A DNA stretch of 64,000 bases from Porphyromonas cangingivalis. Lineage in GTDB: Bacteria; Bacteroidota; Bacteroidia; Bacteroidales; Porphyromonadaceae. Under the pieces are notes generated by a model. It ran no database searches. It was given only the letters and a program-made list of their open reading frames with translations, and had not been told where the DNA came from. The stretch is taken from assembly GCF_900638305.1 (NCBI RefSeq), contig NZ_LR134506.1, positions 1,736,001 through 1,800,000 of the forward strand, written 5' to 3'. Positions 55,095-63,515 of this stretch are shown here, one piece after another (the first letter of the stretch is position 1; every line of letters starts with the position of its first letter). The position numbers and the translations under genes are program-made.

Positions 55095-55144
55095 CAAAGA
55101 TCGTCATAAGCCGAGCCCCGTACAGCTACTTTTGTCACATAAGG
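55095..55144 (-). promoter_or_regulatory. TauE/SafE gene promoter with shared 29-bp element
   Basis: Element at 55116-55144, 14-bp gap, ATCTTTG at 55095-55101. The element overlaps the last three codons and stop of the Crp/Fnr gene. Its core TATGTGAC resembles half of a Crp/Fnr site. Confidence 0.75.
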
Positions 55145-55758
55145 GTGATTTTGTTGCGCCCCAGACGGACAGCTCCCGACTCTTCGAGTTGTTTGAGCAG
55201 TCTTGACACCACGGCTCGGGCTGTCCCCAGCTCGGTCGCCAACTGTTCGTGTGTGATCTGTATGGTATTGCCCTCGATGAGTTCGGCTTTCTTGTGGATA
55301 AGGTCCAGCAGACGCTCATCCATCTTCTTGAAAGCTATGGCATTGACTGTCTCAAGGAGCTCCTCGAACCTCTTGTGGTACGTGCGGAAGATGTAGTTGA
55401 GCCACTCGGGGTGCTCTTTCATGAAGAGGGAGACCTTGTTGATGGGCAAGAAGAGGATCTCTGCATCATCCTCTATTTCGACCTTCACCTTGCTCGTCTC
55501 GTTGTGCAAGCCCCCGAGGAAAGACATGATACAGCTCTCACCTGCCTTGATGTAATAGAGCAGGATCTCACGCCCATCGTCCTCGGTGCGTATGACCTTC
55601 ATCACCCCTTTGATGACGATGGGGATGGAGCGGATGTGAGAGTGCTCGTTGAGGATCACGCTACCTGCCTTATATACCTTGAGGATGCCGTGGGTGTAGA
55701 GCTTTTCGACGAGTTCGGGCGAACTGCGAAATTCGGTTATGTCTTCTAACTGCTTCAT
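55135..55758 (-). CDS. Crp/Fnr-family transcription regulator
   Basis: 207 residues from MKQLEDITEF (55758); an ATG four codons upstream is possible. N-terminal cyclic-nucleotide-binding-type beta-barrel (~25-115), dimer helix, and C-terminal Crp-type helix-turn-helix (ITHEQLATELGTARAVVSRLLKQLE). The FNR iron-sulfur cysteines are absent; one Cys sits in AGESCIMSFLGG, a position where related regulators of sulfur genes carry reactive cysteines. Directly upstream of the exporter and persulfide dioxygenase genes, it is the best candidate to control them. Confidence 0.92.
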   Translation of the reverse strand: MKQLEDITEFRSSPELVEKLYTHGILKVYKAGSVILNEHSHIRSIPIVIKGVMKVIRTEDDGREILLYYIKAGESCIMSFLGGLHNETSKVKVEIEDDAEILFLPINKVSLFMKEHPEWLNYIFRTYHKRFEELLETVNAIAFKKMDERLLDLIHKKAELIEGNTIQITHEQLATELGTARAVVSRLLKQLEESGAVRLGRNKITLM

Positions 55759-55888
55759 GGTGGCAAACATAATAAAAAAACGTGACTTCGCCCTAAAGCT
55801 GGCTTCGAAAAGTATTCTAATCCTTTAATAGTCTTTTACTTGTCGTGTGTGTGGTGTCGGTATCTGTGCCGGGCTTCCGATCCGAGCC

Positions 55889-55977
55889 AAAAAAGTCCCG
55901 GGATTTGATTTCGAAAGTCGTAAGATTCGATGACGAAGGTCGTAAGACTTGATCGTGAGGATCCAAGGACTTTATTT
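55889..55977. repeat. Dispersed intergenic repeat, copy 8
   Basis: AAAAAAGTCCCGGGATTTGATTTCGAAAGTCGT, core TTCGATGACGAAGGTCGTAAGACTTGAT, then GGATCCAAGGACTTTATT. Lies in the 336-bp space between the regulator and the tRNA; no gene is seen there. Confidence 0.8.
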
Positions 55978-56060
55978 ATCCCTTTGTTTTCAGTTGGATG
56001 TATACCTTCAAAAGTGGGTGTCGGGGGAACTGCTGCTTTGGCTTTGGGGAGGAGCAGACA

Positions 56061-56099
56061 AAAAGAAAGAGGCTGAGGATCAATATGTCCTCAGCCTCT
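56061..56099 (-). terminator. Terminator of tRNA-Leu
   Basis: AGAGGCTGAGGA / TCCTCAGCCTCT, 12-bp perfect arms, 8-nt loop, then TTCTTTTTGT on the minus strand, 7 bp past the tRNA 3' end. Confidence 0.92.
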
Positions 56100-56106
56100 A
56101 CTCAAG

Positions 56107-56188
56107 TACCCAGACCCGGGATCGAACCGGGATGGATTGCTCCACTGGTGTTTGAGACCAGCGCGTCTACCGATTCCGCCATCTGGGC
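56107..56188 (-). tRNA. tRNA-Leu (CAA)
   Basis: 82-nt minus-strand gene, class II type with a short variable arm. Acceptor GCCCAGA pairs with TCTGGGT (one G-U), anticodon arm CTGGT-CTCAAAC-ACCAG gives anticodon CAA, T arm CCCGGTTCGATCCCGGG. The 3' CCA is not encoded and must be added by CCA-adding enzyme. Confidence 0.95.
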
Positions 56189-56325
56189 GCACCAATTCTT
56201 TGTTGCTGGTGCAAAGGTAAACAAATTTGAGAAATCTGACAATACGTGACGAAAAAGTGATGATTATTCTTGTTATTCTGTCTTTTCGGGGGCTTCTCAT
56301 TGTTCCCTTCACCGTAATTCACTCC

Positions 56326-56775
56326 TTATTGCCGGTCTGCGGAAGTTGCCTTCATCGCTTTCAGAAAGATGCTCTTGTTGCCGTTCTCGTCAAGGAGCAC
56401 GAAGCCTTCGCCATCACGAGCGACCTGCACAGATGACTGGAGGGCATCCAAGATTTGGCGTTCGAAGTCGAGGTGAGGACAAGCCATCATGGTCGTGGCG
56501 ATAGGCGCGAAGCTGAACTTATCTGCTTCCTTCTCGTCCTTTTCGAAGCTGGCATTGAAGAGGTTGCAACTTGCCTTGCCACTGATGGTCTGAAGGGTGA
56601 GGTCAAAGCTGATGTACGACTCGTCCAACAACGTGTCCGGAGTCATGACATCATTCACCTTGACGATCTGCCATGAGCCTTCGAGCTCTGCGACTGTGGT
56701 CTTTTGTTCTTTGGGCTGGCAGGCTGTGAGGATGAATGCTGCCGCCACGAGGATAGAGCTTACAATTTGTTTCAT
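56326..56775 (-). CDS. META-domain (HslJ-like) lipoprotein
   Basis: 149 residues, lipobox LTAC near residue 19. META domain with ELEGSWQIVKVND and GKASCNLFNASF (the NxxxG/C-N loop), TTMMACPHLDFERQ, typical of HslJ-type proteins in Bacteroidetes. Function is not established; E. coli HslJ is linked to novobiocin resistance and heat shock. Possibly one operon with the two barrel-like genes upstream. Confidence 0.85.
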   Translation of the reverse strand: MKQIVSSILVAAAFILTACQPKEQKTTVAELEGSWQIVKVNDVMTPDTLLDESYISFDLTLQTISGKASCNLFNASFEKDEKEADKFSFAPIATTMMACPHLDFERQILDALQSSVQVARDGEGFVLLDENGNKSIFLKAMKATSADRQ

Positions 56776-56800
56776 AGTTGATAATGTATTTGTTAGTGAG

Positions 56801-57340
56801 TTAAAATCTGAATCCTATGGTCGTCATCCCTATGGATGTCAATGCCGACATCAAAAGGATATCCTTCGGGGTCGGTAATTCGACCCGACCTTTCCTTATC
56901 GTGAGCGGATAGCCCACCGTGAGTGTGGGGCGGATGAAGAGCGACTTGCGACTGAACTCCAAGCTCCCTGCGACATAGGGTGAGATCCCCGTATCGTTTG
57001 TCAAGGGGAAATAGGGCAGGACTTCCACACCTGCTTGTACCATGCTCCTTTTCGTCCACACCTCCGGCTGTAGGGCGATCTCGGTAGGGTAGTATTTGTA
57101 GCTGATGGATACCAATGAGTAGATGATCGGCAGGTAGTTGCAGGTCTTCGCTGTCACACTGATGATGTGTCGTGGGGTGAGTACTCGGTCGTAGGTCAGA
57201 CCGAAGAAAACCGGTGATGCGGTGTAGTCGAAGAGGTTTTTGGAGGCAGGAGAAGCCCCTCTGTCGGACATGTCGACCTCTTGGGCATGGAGGTGTAGTG
57301 TGCTCACGGAGAGCAGGATGAGTAGCAGGAGGTATTTCAT
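56801..57340 (-). CDS. Small outer-membrane barrel-like protein, paralogue 2
   Basis: 179 residues, signal peptide ending LHLHAQ. Beta-strand-rich, ends with an aromatic strand (SIGMTTIGFRF) typical of 8-stranded outer-membrane barrels. Clearly related to the next gene in length, strand order and the ends (ST/SMTTIGF-RF). Function unknown. Confidence 0.72.
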   Translation of the reverse strand: MKYLLLLILLSVSTLHLHAQEVDMSDRGASPASKNLFDYTASPVFFGLTYDRVLTPRHIISVTAKTCNYLPIIYSLVSISYKYYPTEIALQPEVWTKRSMVQAGVEVLPYFPLTNDTGISPYVAGSLEFSRKSLFIRPTLTVGYPLTIRKGRVELPTPKDILLMSALTSIGMTTIGFRF

Positions 57341-57372
57341 TGTGAGAGAGACATCAGGTTTTGAGCGGAAGA

Positions 57373-57906
57373 CTAAAATTTGAAGCCTATGGTGCTGAAG
57401 AATATCGAGTTCAACAGTGTCGATTCCTTGAAGTCGTCCCCAAAGGACTGCTTGTCGGTCTCTCTGTGGATCACGAAAGGGCTGCTGATCACGACCGAAG
57501 GGCGCAAGAAGAGTTTCTTGTAATTGACCTCCAGCCCTGCTCCTATAAACGGATGCAACGCCACAACACCCTCAAATGGAGCATAAGAGAGGACTACGCC
57601 TGATCGAACGAGTGGATTGAGACCTATCCCTTTTGGCCGGCTGTAGACATAGTCGAGAGGATAAAACCTCACGTCCCCCGCTACCATATTGTAGATGATC
57701 GGCACCGGGAAGAAGGTCTTCATATCCAGTCCTATGAGCACCTTAGGAGATACCTTTTTGTGAAGGCTCACCCCGATGAATACAGGCGCCAGCGAAAATT
57801 CGGCGAAGACCTTGGGCTCTCTTTCCGGTACATGTGTGACCTCTTGGGCCGACAGCCGTGACGATGCGAAGAGCAGCAGGGTCACGAGGGTAACGTAGCG
57901 TTTCAT
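57373..57906 (-). CDS. Small outer-membrane barrel-like protein, paralogue 1
   Basis: 177 residues, signal peptide ending RLSAQ. Same layout as the gene downstream: APVFIGVSL near the start, FFPVPIIYNMVAGDVRFYP in the middle, terminal SIFFSTIGFKF. The two arose by tandem duplication and have diverged strongly. Role unknown. Confidence 0.72.
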   Translation of the reverse strand: MKRYVTLVTLLLFASSRLSAQEVTHVPEREPKVFAEFSLAPVFIGVSLHKKVSPKVLIGLDMKTFFPVPIIYNMVAGDVRFYPLDYVYSRPKGIGLNPLVRSGVVLSYAPFEGVVALHPFIGAGLEVNYKKLFLRPSVVISSPFVIHRETDKQSFGDDFKESTLLNSIFFSTIGFKF

Positions 57907-57990
57907 GATCGGTCAGGTTTTGGGGAGCAAGCCCCGAGAGAGCGAAATCCTTGCCCCGGCTTTCGGCCTCTCTCGGATCTGCTGCCATGG

Positions 57991-58992
57991 TTATTTGTTG
58001 TCGATCAGGTACTCCGCTATCTGTACGGCATTGAGTGCCGCACCCTTGCGGATCTGATCGCTCACGCTCCAAAATGTCAACCCGTTGGGGTTCGTCAGGT
58101 CTTGTCGTACCCGACCCACATACACGGGATCTTTGCCCGAGAGATAGCGAGGCATGGGGTACTCCTTCTCCGCAGGTTTGTCGATGAGGACGACACCCGG
58201 AGCTTCCATAAATGCCTTGTGCGCCTCCTCCTTCGTCATCGGGCGAGCCATCTCCACCCATATCGCCTCCGAATGGGCGCGGAGGACCGGGACACGCACG
58301 CAGGTCGCACTCACAGCGATGTCTTTGTCGAGGATCTTGCGGGTCTCATGGTACATCTTCATCTCCTCTTTGGTGTAGTCGTTGTCCGTAAAGACATCGA
58401 TCTGTGGGATGAGGTTGTACACGAGGGGGTAAGCAAACTTCTCGACCGTGAGCTCTTCGCCACGAGCCGTCTGTGCCACTTGTTCTTCAAGTTCGGCCAT
58501 GCCCGAAGCTCCTGCACCGCTGGCCGACTGATAGGTCGCCACGTGGACACGGCTGATGGGGTTCACACGATGGAGGGCATTGAGTGCCACGACCATCTGG
58601 ATGGTGGTACAGTTGGGATTGGCGATGATGCCACGAGGGCGTACTTTCGCCGCTTCGGCGTTGACTTCGGGCACGACAAGTGGCACATCGGGGTCCATGC
58701 GGAAGGTGCTCGAATTGTCGATCATCACCGCTCCATGCTTGGTGATCGTCTCCGCAAACTCCTTCGAGGTGCCACCGCCGGCAGAGACGAAGGCGATGTC
58801 TATCCCCTTGAAGGCATCTCCATGCTCAAGGAGCTCGACCACGATCTCCTCACCACGCACACGGTACTTCGAGCCCGCACTACGAGCCGATCCAAAGAGT
58901 CTGAGGGAGGAGTAGGGGAAGTTGCGTTCTTCGATGAGCCTGATGAGCTCTTGACCCACGGCACCACTTGCGCCGACGATAGCTATATTCAT
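57991..58992 (-). CDS. asd: Aspartate-semialdehyde dehydrogenase
   Basis: 333 residues. Reduces aspartyl phosphate to aspartate semialdehyde for lysine/diaminopimelate, threonine and methionine. Rossmann motif [14 protein letters not shown], active-site Cys in NPNCTTIQ (~130), and the catalytic His region in [10 protein letters not shown] are visible. Essential for cell-wall diaminopimelate. No operon partner in close contact; ung follows in the same direction upstream. Confidence 0.97.
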   Translation of the reverse strand: MNIAIVGASGAVGQELIRLIEERNFPYSSLRLFGSARSAGSKYRVRGEEIVVELLEHGDAFKGIDIAFVSAGGGTSKEFAETITKHGAVMIDNSSTFRMDPDVPLVVPEVNAEAAKVRPRGIIANPNCTTIQMVVALNALHRVNPISRVHVATYQSASGAGASGMAELEEQVAQTARGEELTVEKFAYPLVYNLIPQIDVFTDNDYTKEEMKMYHETRKILDKDIAVSATCVRVPVLRAHSEAIWVEMARPMTKEEAHKAFMEAPGVVLIDKPAEKEYPMPRYLSGKDPVYVGRVRQDLTNPNGLTFWSVSDQIRKGAALNAVQIAEYLIDNK

Positions 58993-59030
58993 ATTCGAGA
59001 ATTGTTATCTTGTTCGTTAATCCGTTAATA

Positions 59031-59702
59031 TCATTCCATAATCCATTGTATAGGAGCAAGTCCGTGGGCAAAGAGGAAGTAGTTTGCCTTACTGAACGGT
59101 TTGCTCCCGAAAAATCCCCTGTGCACCGACATCGGCGAAGGGTGTGCCGACGAGAGCACCAAGTGCTTTGTCTCGTCGATGAGTCCACGCTTGCTGCCTG
59201 CAAACGCACCCCATAGGATAAATACGACATGCTCCTTTTCCTTGCTTATGGCGCGTATCACATTGTCCGTGAAGATATGCCAGCCTATCGTGCTGTGCGA
59301 CATCGGACGATGCTCCTCGACGGTGAGCGAAGCATTGAGGAGGAGGACTCCCTGCCGAGCCCAGTGTGTGAGGTTGCCCGAAGTGGGGCTGTACGCCACA
59401 CCCATGTCGTCCGACAACTCCTTGTAGATGTTGCGAAGGGATGGGGGGATCGCCACACCGTCCTGCACGGAGAAGCTCAGACCGTGCGCCTGTCCCGGGC
59501 CGTGATAAGGGTCTTGACCGAGGATGACGACCTTGACCTTGTCGAATGGGCAGAGATCAAAGGCCGCAAAGATGTCTTTTCCCTTCGGATAGATACGTCC
59601 TGTGGTATAAGCTTGTCGTACACGCTCGATGAGGATGCCGAAGTACTCCTTCTCAAACTCCGGGGCAAGGACCCTCTGCCATGACTCTTCTATCCGTACC
59701 AT
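59031..59702 (-). CDS. ung: Uracil-DNA glycosylase (family 1)
   Basis: 223 residues, usual length. Cuts uracil from DNA to start base excision repair. Water-activating motif GQDPYHG (~63), uracil pocket FSVQDGVAIPPSLRNI, and the DNA-intercalating HPSPMSVHRGFFGSKPFS (~190) are complete. Monocistronic or with asd downstream (38-bp gap). Confidence 0.97.
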   Translation of the reverse strand: MVRIEESWQRVLAPEFEKEYFGILIERVRQAYTTGRIYPKGKDIFAAFDLCPFDKVKVVILGQDPYHGPGQAHGLSFSVQDGVAIPPSLRNIYKELSDDMGVAYSPTSGNLTHWARQGVLLLNASLTVEEHRPMSHSTIGWHIFTDNVIRAISKEKEHVVFILWGAFAGSKRGLIDETKHLVLSSAHPSPMSVHRGFFGSKPFSKANYFLFAHGLAPIQWIME

Positions 59703-60001
59703 CTCTCACTGTCTTCGAAATCAATATCTGTTGTACTTGTCATTGTTACCCGATCATTTTGTACAAAGATAACTTTTTTGGATATAAGTACACCGCCTTG
59801 GGCGACCAACATTTGTCCTCCGTATTGTTTCGATGGACACCGGATGAGATCTCTGTGTGAGATATATCTGATCACAGAAGAGTTTTTTCAAAATCCGAAT
59901 CAGTCACTCCGAACGTCATGGATGATCCTCATTCGACTTCTGTTTTGTGAGACAAAGGGGGAGGGAGGGGTGGTTAGGATGTGGGTTTGTGGCTGTTGGC
60001 T

Positions 60002-60033
60002 CTTGTCAATTGGTGATAAATTAGATACCTTTG
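60002..60033 (+). promoter_or_regulatory. tal promoter
   Basis: CTTG at 60002-60005 as -33, 20-bp spacer, TACCTTTG at 60026-60033 as -7: the best full match to the Bacteroidetes promoter in this window. About 75 bp before the ATG. Confidence 0.65.
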
Positions 60034-60108
60034 CTATGATGGTAGCTTCGGTGTTGCCGAAGTTGTTGTAGACATCCAATTTATCCAATATTTATATCGT
60101 ATAGACTT

Positions 60109-60762
60109 ATGAAGTTTTTTATCGACACTGCAAATCTTGATCACATCAAGACAGCTCAGGATCTCGGTATCCTCGACGGCGTCACCACCAATCCCTCTCT
60201 CATGGCCAAGGAAGGTATCACCGGCAACGATGCTGTCAAAGCACACTATAAGGCTATCTGCGACATCGTCGATGGTGATGTGAGTGCCGAAGTGATCTCG
60301 ACCACCTATGACGAGATGATCGCCGAAGCTCACGTACTCGCTGCCCTCGATCCCAAGATCGTGGTCAAGGTGCCCATCACCGTGGATGGTCTCAAGGTGA
60401 TCAAGACATTGGCTTCGGAAGGTATCCGTACCAACTGTACGCTCATCTTCTCTCCCGGTCAGGCTCTCCTTGCAGCAAAGGCCGGTGCTACATACGTGTC
60501 TCCATTCCTCGGACGTCTCGATGACATCTGTCAGGATGGTCTCAACCTCATCGAAGAGATCCGTGAGATCTTCGACAACTACGACTTCACCACTGAGATA
60601 TTGGCTGCATCGATACGTTCGCCACTCCACATCACTTACTGTGCGAAGTTGGGTGCGGATGTCGTGACTTCGCCTCTTGACTCTATCTTGAGACTGCTCA
60701 AGCACCCTCTCACCGACAACGGCTTGGCACAGTTCATCAAGGACTCTGCTAATCTGAAGTAA
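60109..60762 (+). CDS. tal: Transaldolase, short (TalC/FSA-like) form
   Basis: 217 residues. Moves a dihydroxyacetone unit between sugar phosphates in the non-oxidative pentose phosphate pathway; some members instead split fructose-6-phosphate. FFIDTANL at the start, [11 protein letters not shown], Schiff-base Lys in VVKVPIT (~87) and [23 protein letters not shown] mark this subfamily. Own promoter and own terminator: monocistronic. Confidence 0.95.
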   Translation: MKFFIDTANLDHIKTAQDLGILDGVTTNPSLMAKEGITGNDAVKAHYKAICDIVDGDVSAEVISTTYDEMIAEAHVLAALDPKIVVKVPITVDGLKVIKTLASEGIRTNCTLIFSPGQALLAAKAGATYVSPFLGRLDDICQDGLNLIEEIREIFDNYDFTTEILAASIRSPLHITYCAKLGADVVTSPLDSILRLLKHPLTDNGLAQFIKDSANLK

Positions 60763-60805
60763 TCTCCTCGGCAAGGACTCACTTGCCAAGACCCAAAAAT
60801 AACAC

Positions 60806-60842
60806 CCCCACATCGAGAGCGACATCTGCTCTCGATGTGGGG
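60806..60842 (+). terminator. Terminator after tal
   Basis: CCCCACATCGAGAGC / GCTCTCGATGTGGGG, 15-bp perfect arms, then CGTTTGGTT; the T run is weak. Confidence 0.8.
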
Positions 60843-61053
60843 CGTTTGGTTCATAGATGCATAGTGGCAGGCATTCTGGCACGAGGCTATTTTGGCGGAC
60901 GACAAAATTTCGACAAGAGGCTGAAAGGAGGTATCTGTTACCTATAGGTCGAGGTGATGTCTTTGTGGCGATGTAGTTTTGTCGTAAACTCGACTGTGGA
61001 TGAAAATCTTTTCGTTTATTTGGAGTATCTTTATTGATATCTACAATACGGAC

Positions 61054-62526
61054 ATGAGAAAGATAAAAGATATTGCTATAGCCGAGTCTGGAGACAGCGA
61101 CTTCAAGGAACGGCTTGAGACAAAGAATGCTAAAAGTTGGCTGAAAAGTGTAAGTGCGTTTGCCAATGGTATTGGAGGGACTCTCTATTTTGGCGTAGAA
61201 GATGGTACACGTAAAGTGATCGGCATAGAAAATATCCAAACGGTCATTAGCAAAATTACAGAGCTGATAGTCGCTCGTATCACACCTCGTCCCACCTTTG
61301 AATGCATCCCTTTGGAGAGAGAGGGTAAAGATGTTTTGGTTGTCAGTGTAGACTCCGGGAAGCAAACACCTTTTTACTATGTTCACGAACACCACCATAC
61401 AGCATATATCCGTATGGGAGATGAGTCTGTCCCCGCGACCGACTATCAGCTGAATGAACTTATCCTCAAGGGACGGAACGAGACATACGACAGTCAAATA
61501 ACAGATAAATTGCGAACGGATTATAGTTTCACATTACTGGAAGCAACTTACTTACACACTCTGAATCAACATATGACAGAGAGTGATTATGTCTCTTTTG
61601 GTTTGGCGACCGAAGATGCTCATTTGACCAATGCAGGATTGCTTTTTGCGGATCAATGTCCGTTGTCGGATAGTAGAGTGTTTTGTACCCGTTGGAACGG
61701 ATTACAAAAAGGATCGGTGCACGATGATGCCGCTGACGATGCCGAATACAGTGGTAATCTGATATCCTTGCTAAAAAACACCACTGAGTTTATCCGGAGA
61801 AATACTCGGAAAGGATGGATCAAAACACCTGATAGCAGAATCGAAAAACCTGATTATGCTGAACGTGCTTATTTTGAGGGAGTTGTCAATGCCTTGATAC
61901 ACAGGTTATATGACTTTAGAGGGACAGAGGTTCATGTGGATATGTTTGATGACCGTCTCGTTATTTCTTCTCCCGGAGGGGTCTATGGTGGTGGCGAACT
62001 CGAACCAATGAGGGATGGATCCTATATCTCAAAGAGACGTAATCCGATATTGGCCGATGTCTTCAGCCGATTGAGATTTATGGAACGAAGAGGTAGTGGA
62101 ATGAAGAAAATATTTGATGCCACAAAGGATCTTTATGGTTATACGAAAGAAAAGACTCCTTTTTTTGAAGTGTTTGGAAAGAGTGATTTTGTCTTGACCA
62201 TCCCGAACGTCAATTATATCCATGATACCATACATGACAACATACATGACAACATACATGACAACATACATGATACCATGCATGATACCATACATGATAC
62301 CATACATGACAACATACATGACAACATACATGAAAAAGTCTCGATGTTATTGTCCTTTTGCGAAGTTTCTCGAAGTCGAGAAGAGATGATGGAGTTTTTG
62401 GAGTTAAGGAACCGAGATCATTTTTTGAAGAAATACCTTCGCCCGCTATTAGATCAGGGCAAAATTGAAATGACTATCCCCGAAAAACCTCGGAGCAAAC
62501 ACCAAAGATATAGAACCACGTCTTAA
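61054..62526 (+). CDS. AlbA_2 (Schlafen-type) domain protein with IHD(N/T) repeat linker
   Basis: 490 residues from the ATG at 61054 (MRKIKDIAIAESGDSDFKE); an in-frame ATG at 61000 is possible. AlbA_2 domain ~10-130 with FANGIGGTLYFGVED intact, ATPase-like region (YFEGVVNALIHRLYDFRG; ISSPGGVYGGGELEP; FMERRGSGMKKIFD), then ten 4-residue IHDN/IHDT repeats (~389-428), and a winged-helix C-terminus. It is a cousin of the 46.7-kb gene. Such linker repeats recur in this family. Regulator or nucleic-acid-linked role is likely but unproven. Confidence 0.8.
   Translation: MRKIKDIAIAESGDSDFKERLETKNAKSWLKSVSAFANGIGGTLYFGVEDGTRKVIGIENIQTVISKITELIVARITPRPTFECIPLEREGKDVLVVSVDSGKQTPFYYVHEHHHTAYIRMGDESVPATDYQLNELILKGRNETYDSQITDKLRTDYSFTLLEATYLHTLNQHMTESDYVSFGLATEDAHLTNAGLLFADQCPLSDSRVFCTRWNGLQKGSVHDDAADDAEYSGNLISLLKNTTEFIRRNTRKGWIKTPDSRIEKPDYAERAYFEGVVNALIHRLYDFRGTEVHVDMFDDRLVISSPGGVYGGGELEPMRDGSYISKRRNPILADVFSRLRFMERRGSGMKKIFDATKDLYGYTKEKTPFFEVFGKSDFVLTIPNVNYIHDTIHDNIHDNIHDNIHDTMHDTIHDTIHDNIHDNIHEKVSMLLSFCEVSRSREEMMEFLELRNRDHFLKKYLRPLLDQGKIEMTIPEKPRSKHQRYRTTS
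62218..62337 (+). repeat. Ten tandem 12-bp repeats inside the AlbA_2 gene
   Basis: Units of ATACATGACAAC / ATACATGATACC coding IHDN or IHDT. Twelve bp keeps frame, so slippage would change only linker length. Confidence 0.95.
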
Positions 62527-62696
62527 AGTGAAGACGTCTCTGTAAATGGTGTAATACGTGGCTGAAATAGGCGTTAGGGCTGTGTCTTTGTTCGGCGATT
62601 GGTTGAAGTGAAATCCCTCCTTTTCTTTAACGAGCGATTTCGATTATTTTGTGTATCTTAGCCTTGATATATGTTTAACTATATCTTGCTTTTAAG

Positions 62697-63497
62697 ATGG
62701 ATTGGATACAGTTTTCCCTCAAAGACTTCATAGACGTACTCCTCGTGACTCTCTTCTTGTACTACACGTACAAGGCACTGAAGACATCGGGGAGTCGTAC
62801 GCTCTTTACGGGGATCATCTCGTTCATCATCCTTTGGGTGGTGATATACAGGCTCTTTGATATGCGCTTGATGGGGGCTATCCTCGATAAGTTCATGGGA
62901 GTGGGCTTCTTCTTGCTTGTCATTCTTTTTCAGGATGATATCAAGAGATTTCTTAATGCGCTGGGGTCGAGGGGGAGATGGAAGTTTTTGGGTCGCCTTT
63001 TCGGTAAGGAGAATGGCGAGGAAAAGCTGGATGCAAGCTACATCGCTTCGCTCACCTTGGCGTGTGTCAACATGGCCAAGAAGAAGAGTGGTGCCCTCAT
63101 CGTCATAGAGGGGGACATCGACCTTGAGGCTTATGAGCATACCGGTGAGATCATCAATGCCGATGTCAATGCGCGCTTGATCGAAAATATCTTCTTCAAA
63201 AACAGTCCGCTCCATGATGGTGCGCTCATCATCAGCAACTATCGCATGGCTTCGGCGGGGTGTATCCTCCCCGTAGCTCAGAATGTGATGATGCCCAAGG
63301 AAATGGGGCTTCGCCACCGTGCGGCTCTCGGGATGGCTCGACTGACGGATGCTAAGGTCATCATCATTTCGGAGGAGAGGGGCAAGATGTCGGTGGCGTA
63401 CAAGGGTGAAATCTTGGCAGATGTCAACGCGGATGAGCTCCAAAAGTTTTTGTCCGCCACGACCACCGATCTGAGCACAGTAAGAGAGACGACTTAG
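62697..63497 (+). CDS. cdaA: Diadenylate cyclase CdaA
   Basis: 266 residues. Three N-terminal membrane helices (~12-85) followed by the DAC domain, which joins two ATP into cyclic di-AMP, a second messenger for osmolyte and cell-wall balance. The DGA motif (NSPLHDGALII) and RHR motif (GLRHRAALGMA) are intact. The next gene (tamB-like) starts 18 bp later, so they are likely co-transcribed. Confidence 0.95.
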   Translation: MDWIQFSLKDFIDVLLVTLFLYYTYKALKTSGSRTLFTGIISFIILWVVIYRLFDMRLMGAILDKFMGVGFFLLVILFQDDIKRFLNALGSRGRWKFLGRLFGKENGEEKLDASYIASLTLACVNMAKKKSGALIVIEGDIDLEAYEHTGEIINADVNARLIENIFFKNSPLHDGALIISNYRMASAGCILPVAQNVMMPKEMGLRHRAALGMARLTDAKVIIISEERGKMSVAYKGEILADVNADELQKFLSATTTDLSTVRETT

Positions 63498-63515
63498 GAT
63501 AGACATTTTGTCAGA

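Noticed and set aside
60034-61497. 487-codon frame (-) opposite tal and the AlbA_2 gene
   Set aside because: Shadow frame: it crosses two well-supported genes, a terminator and a promoter, and matches no family.
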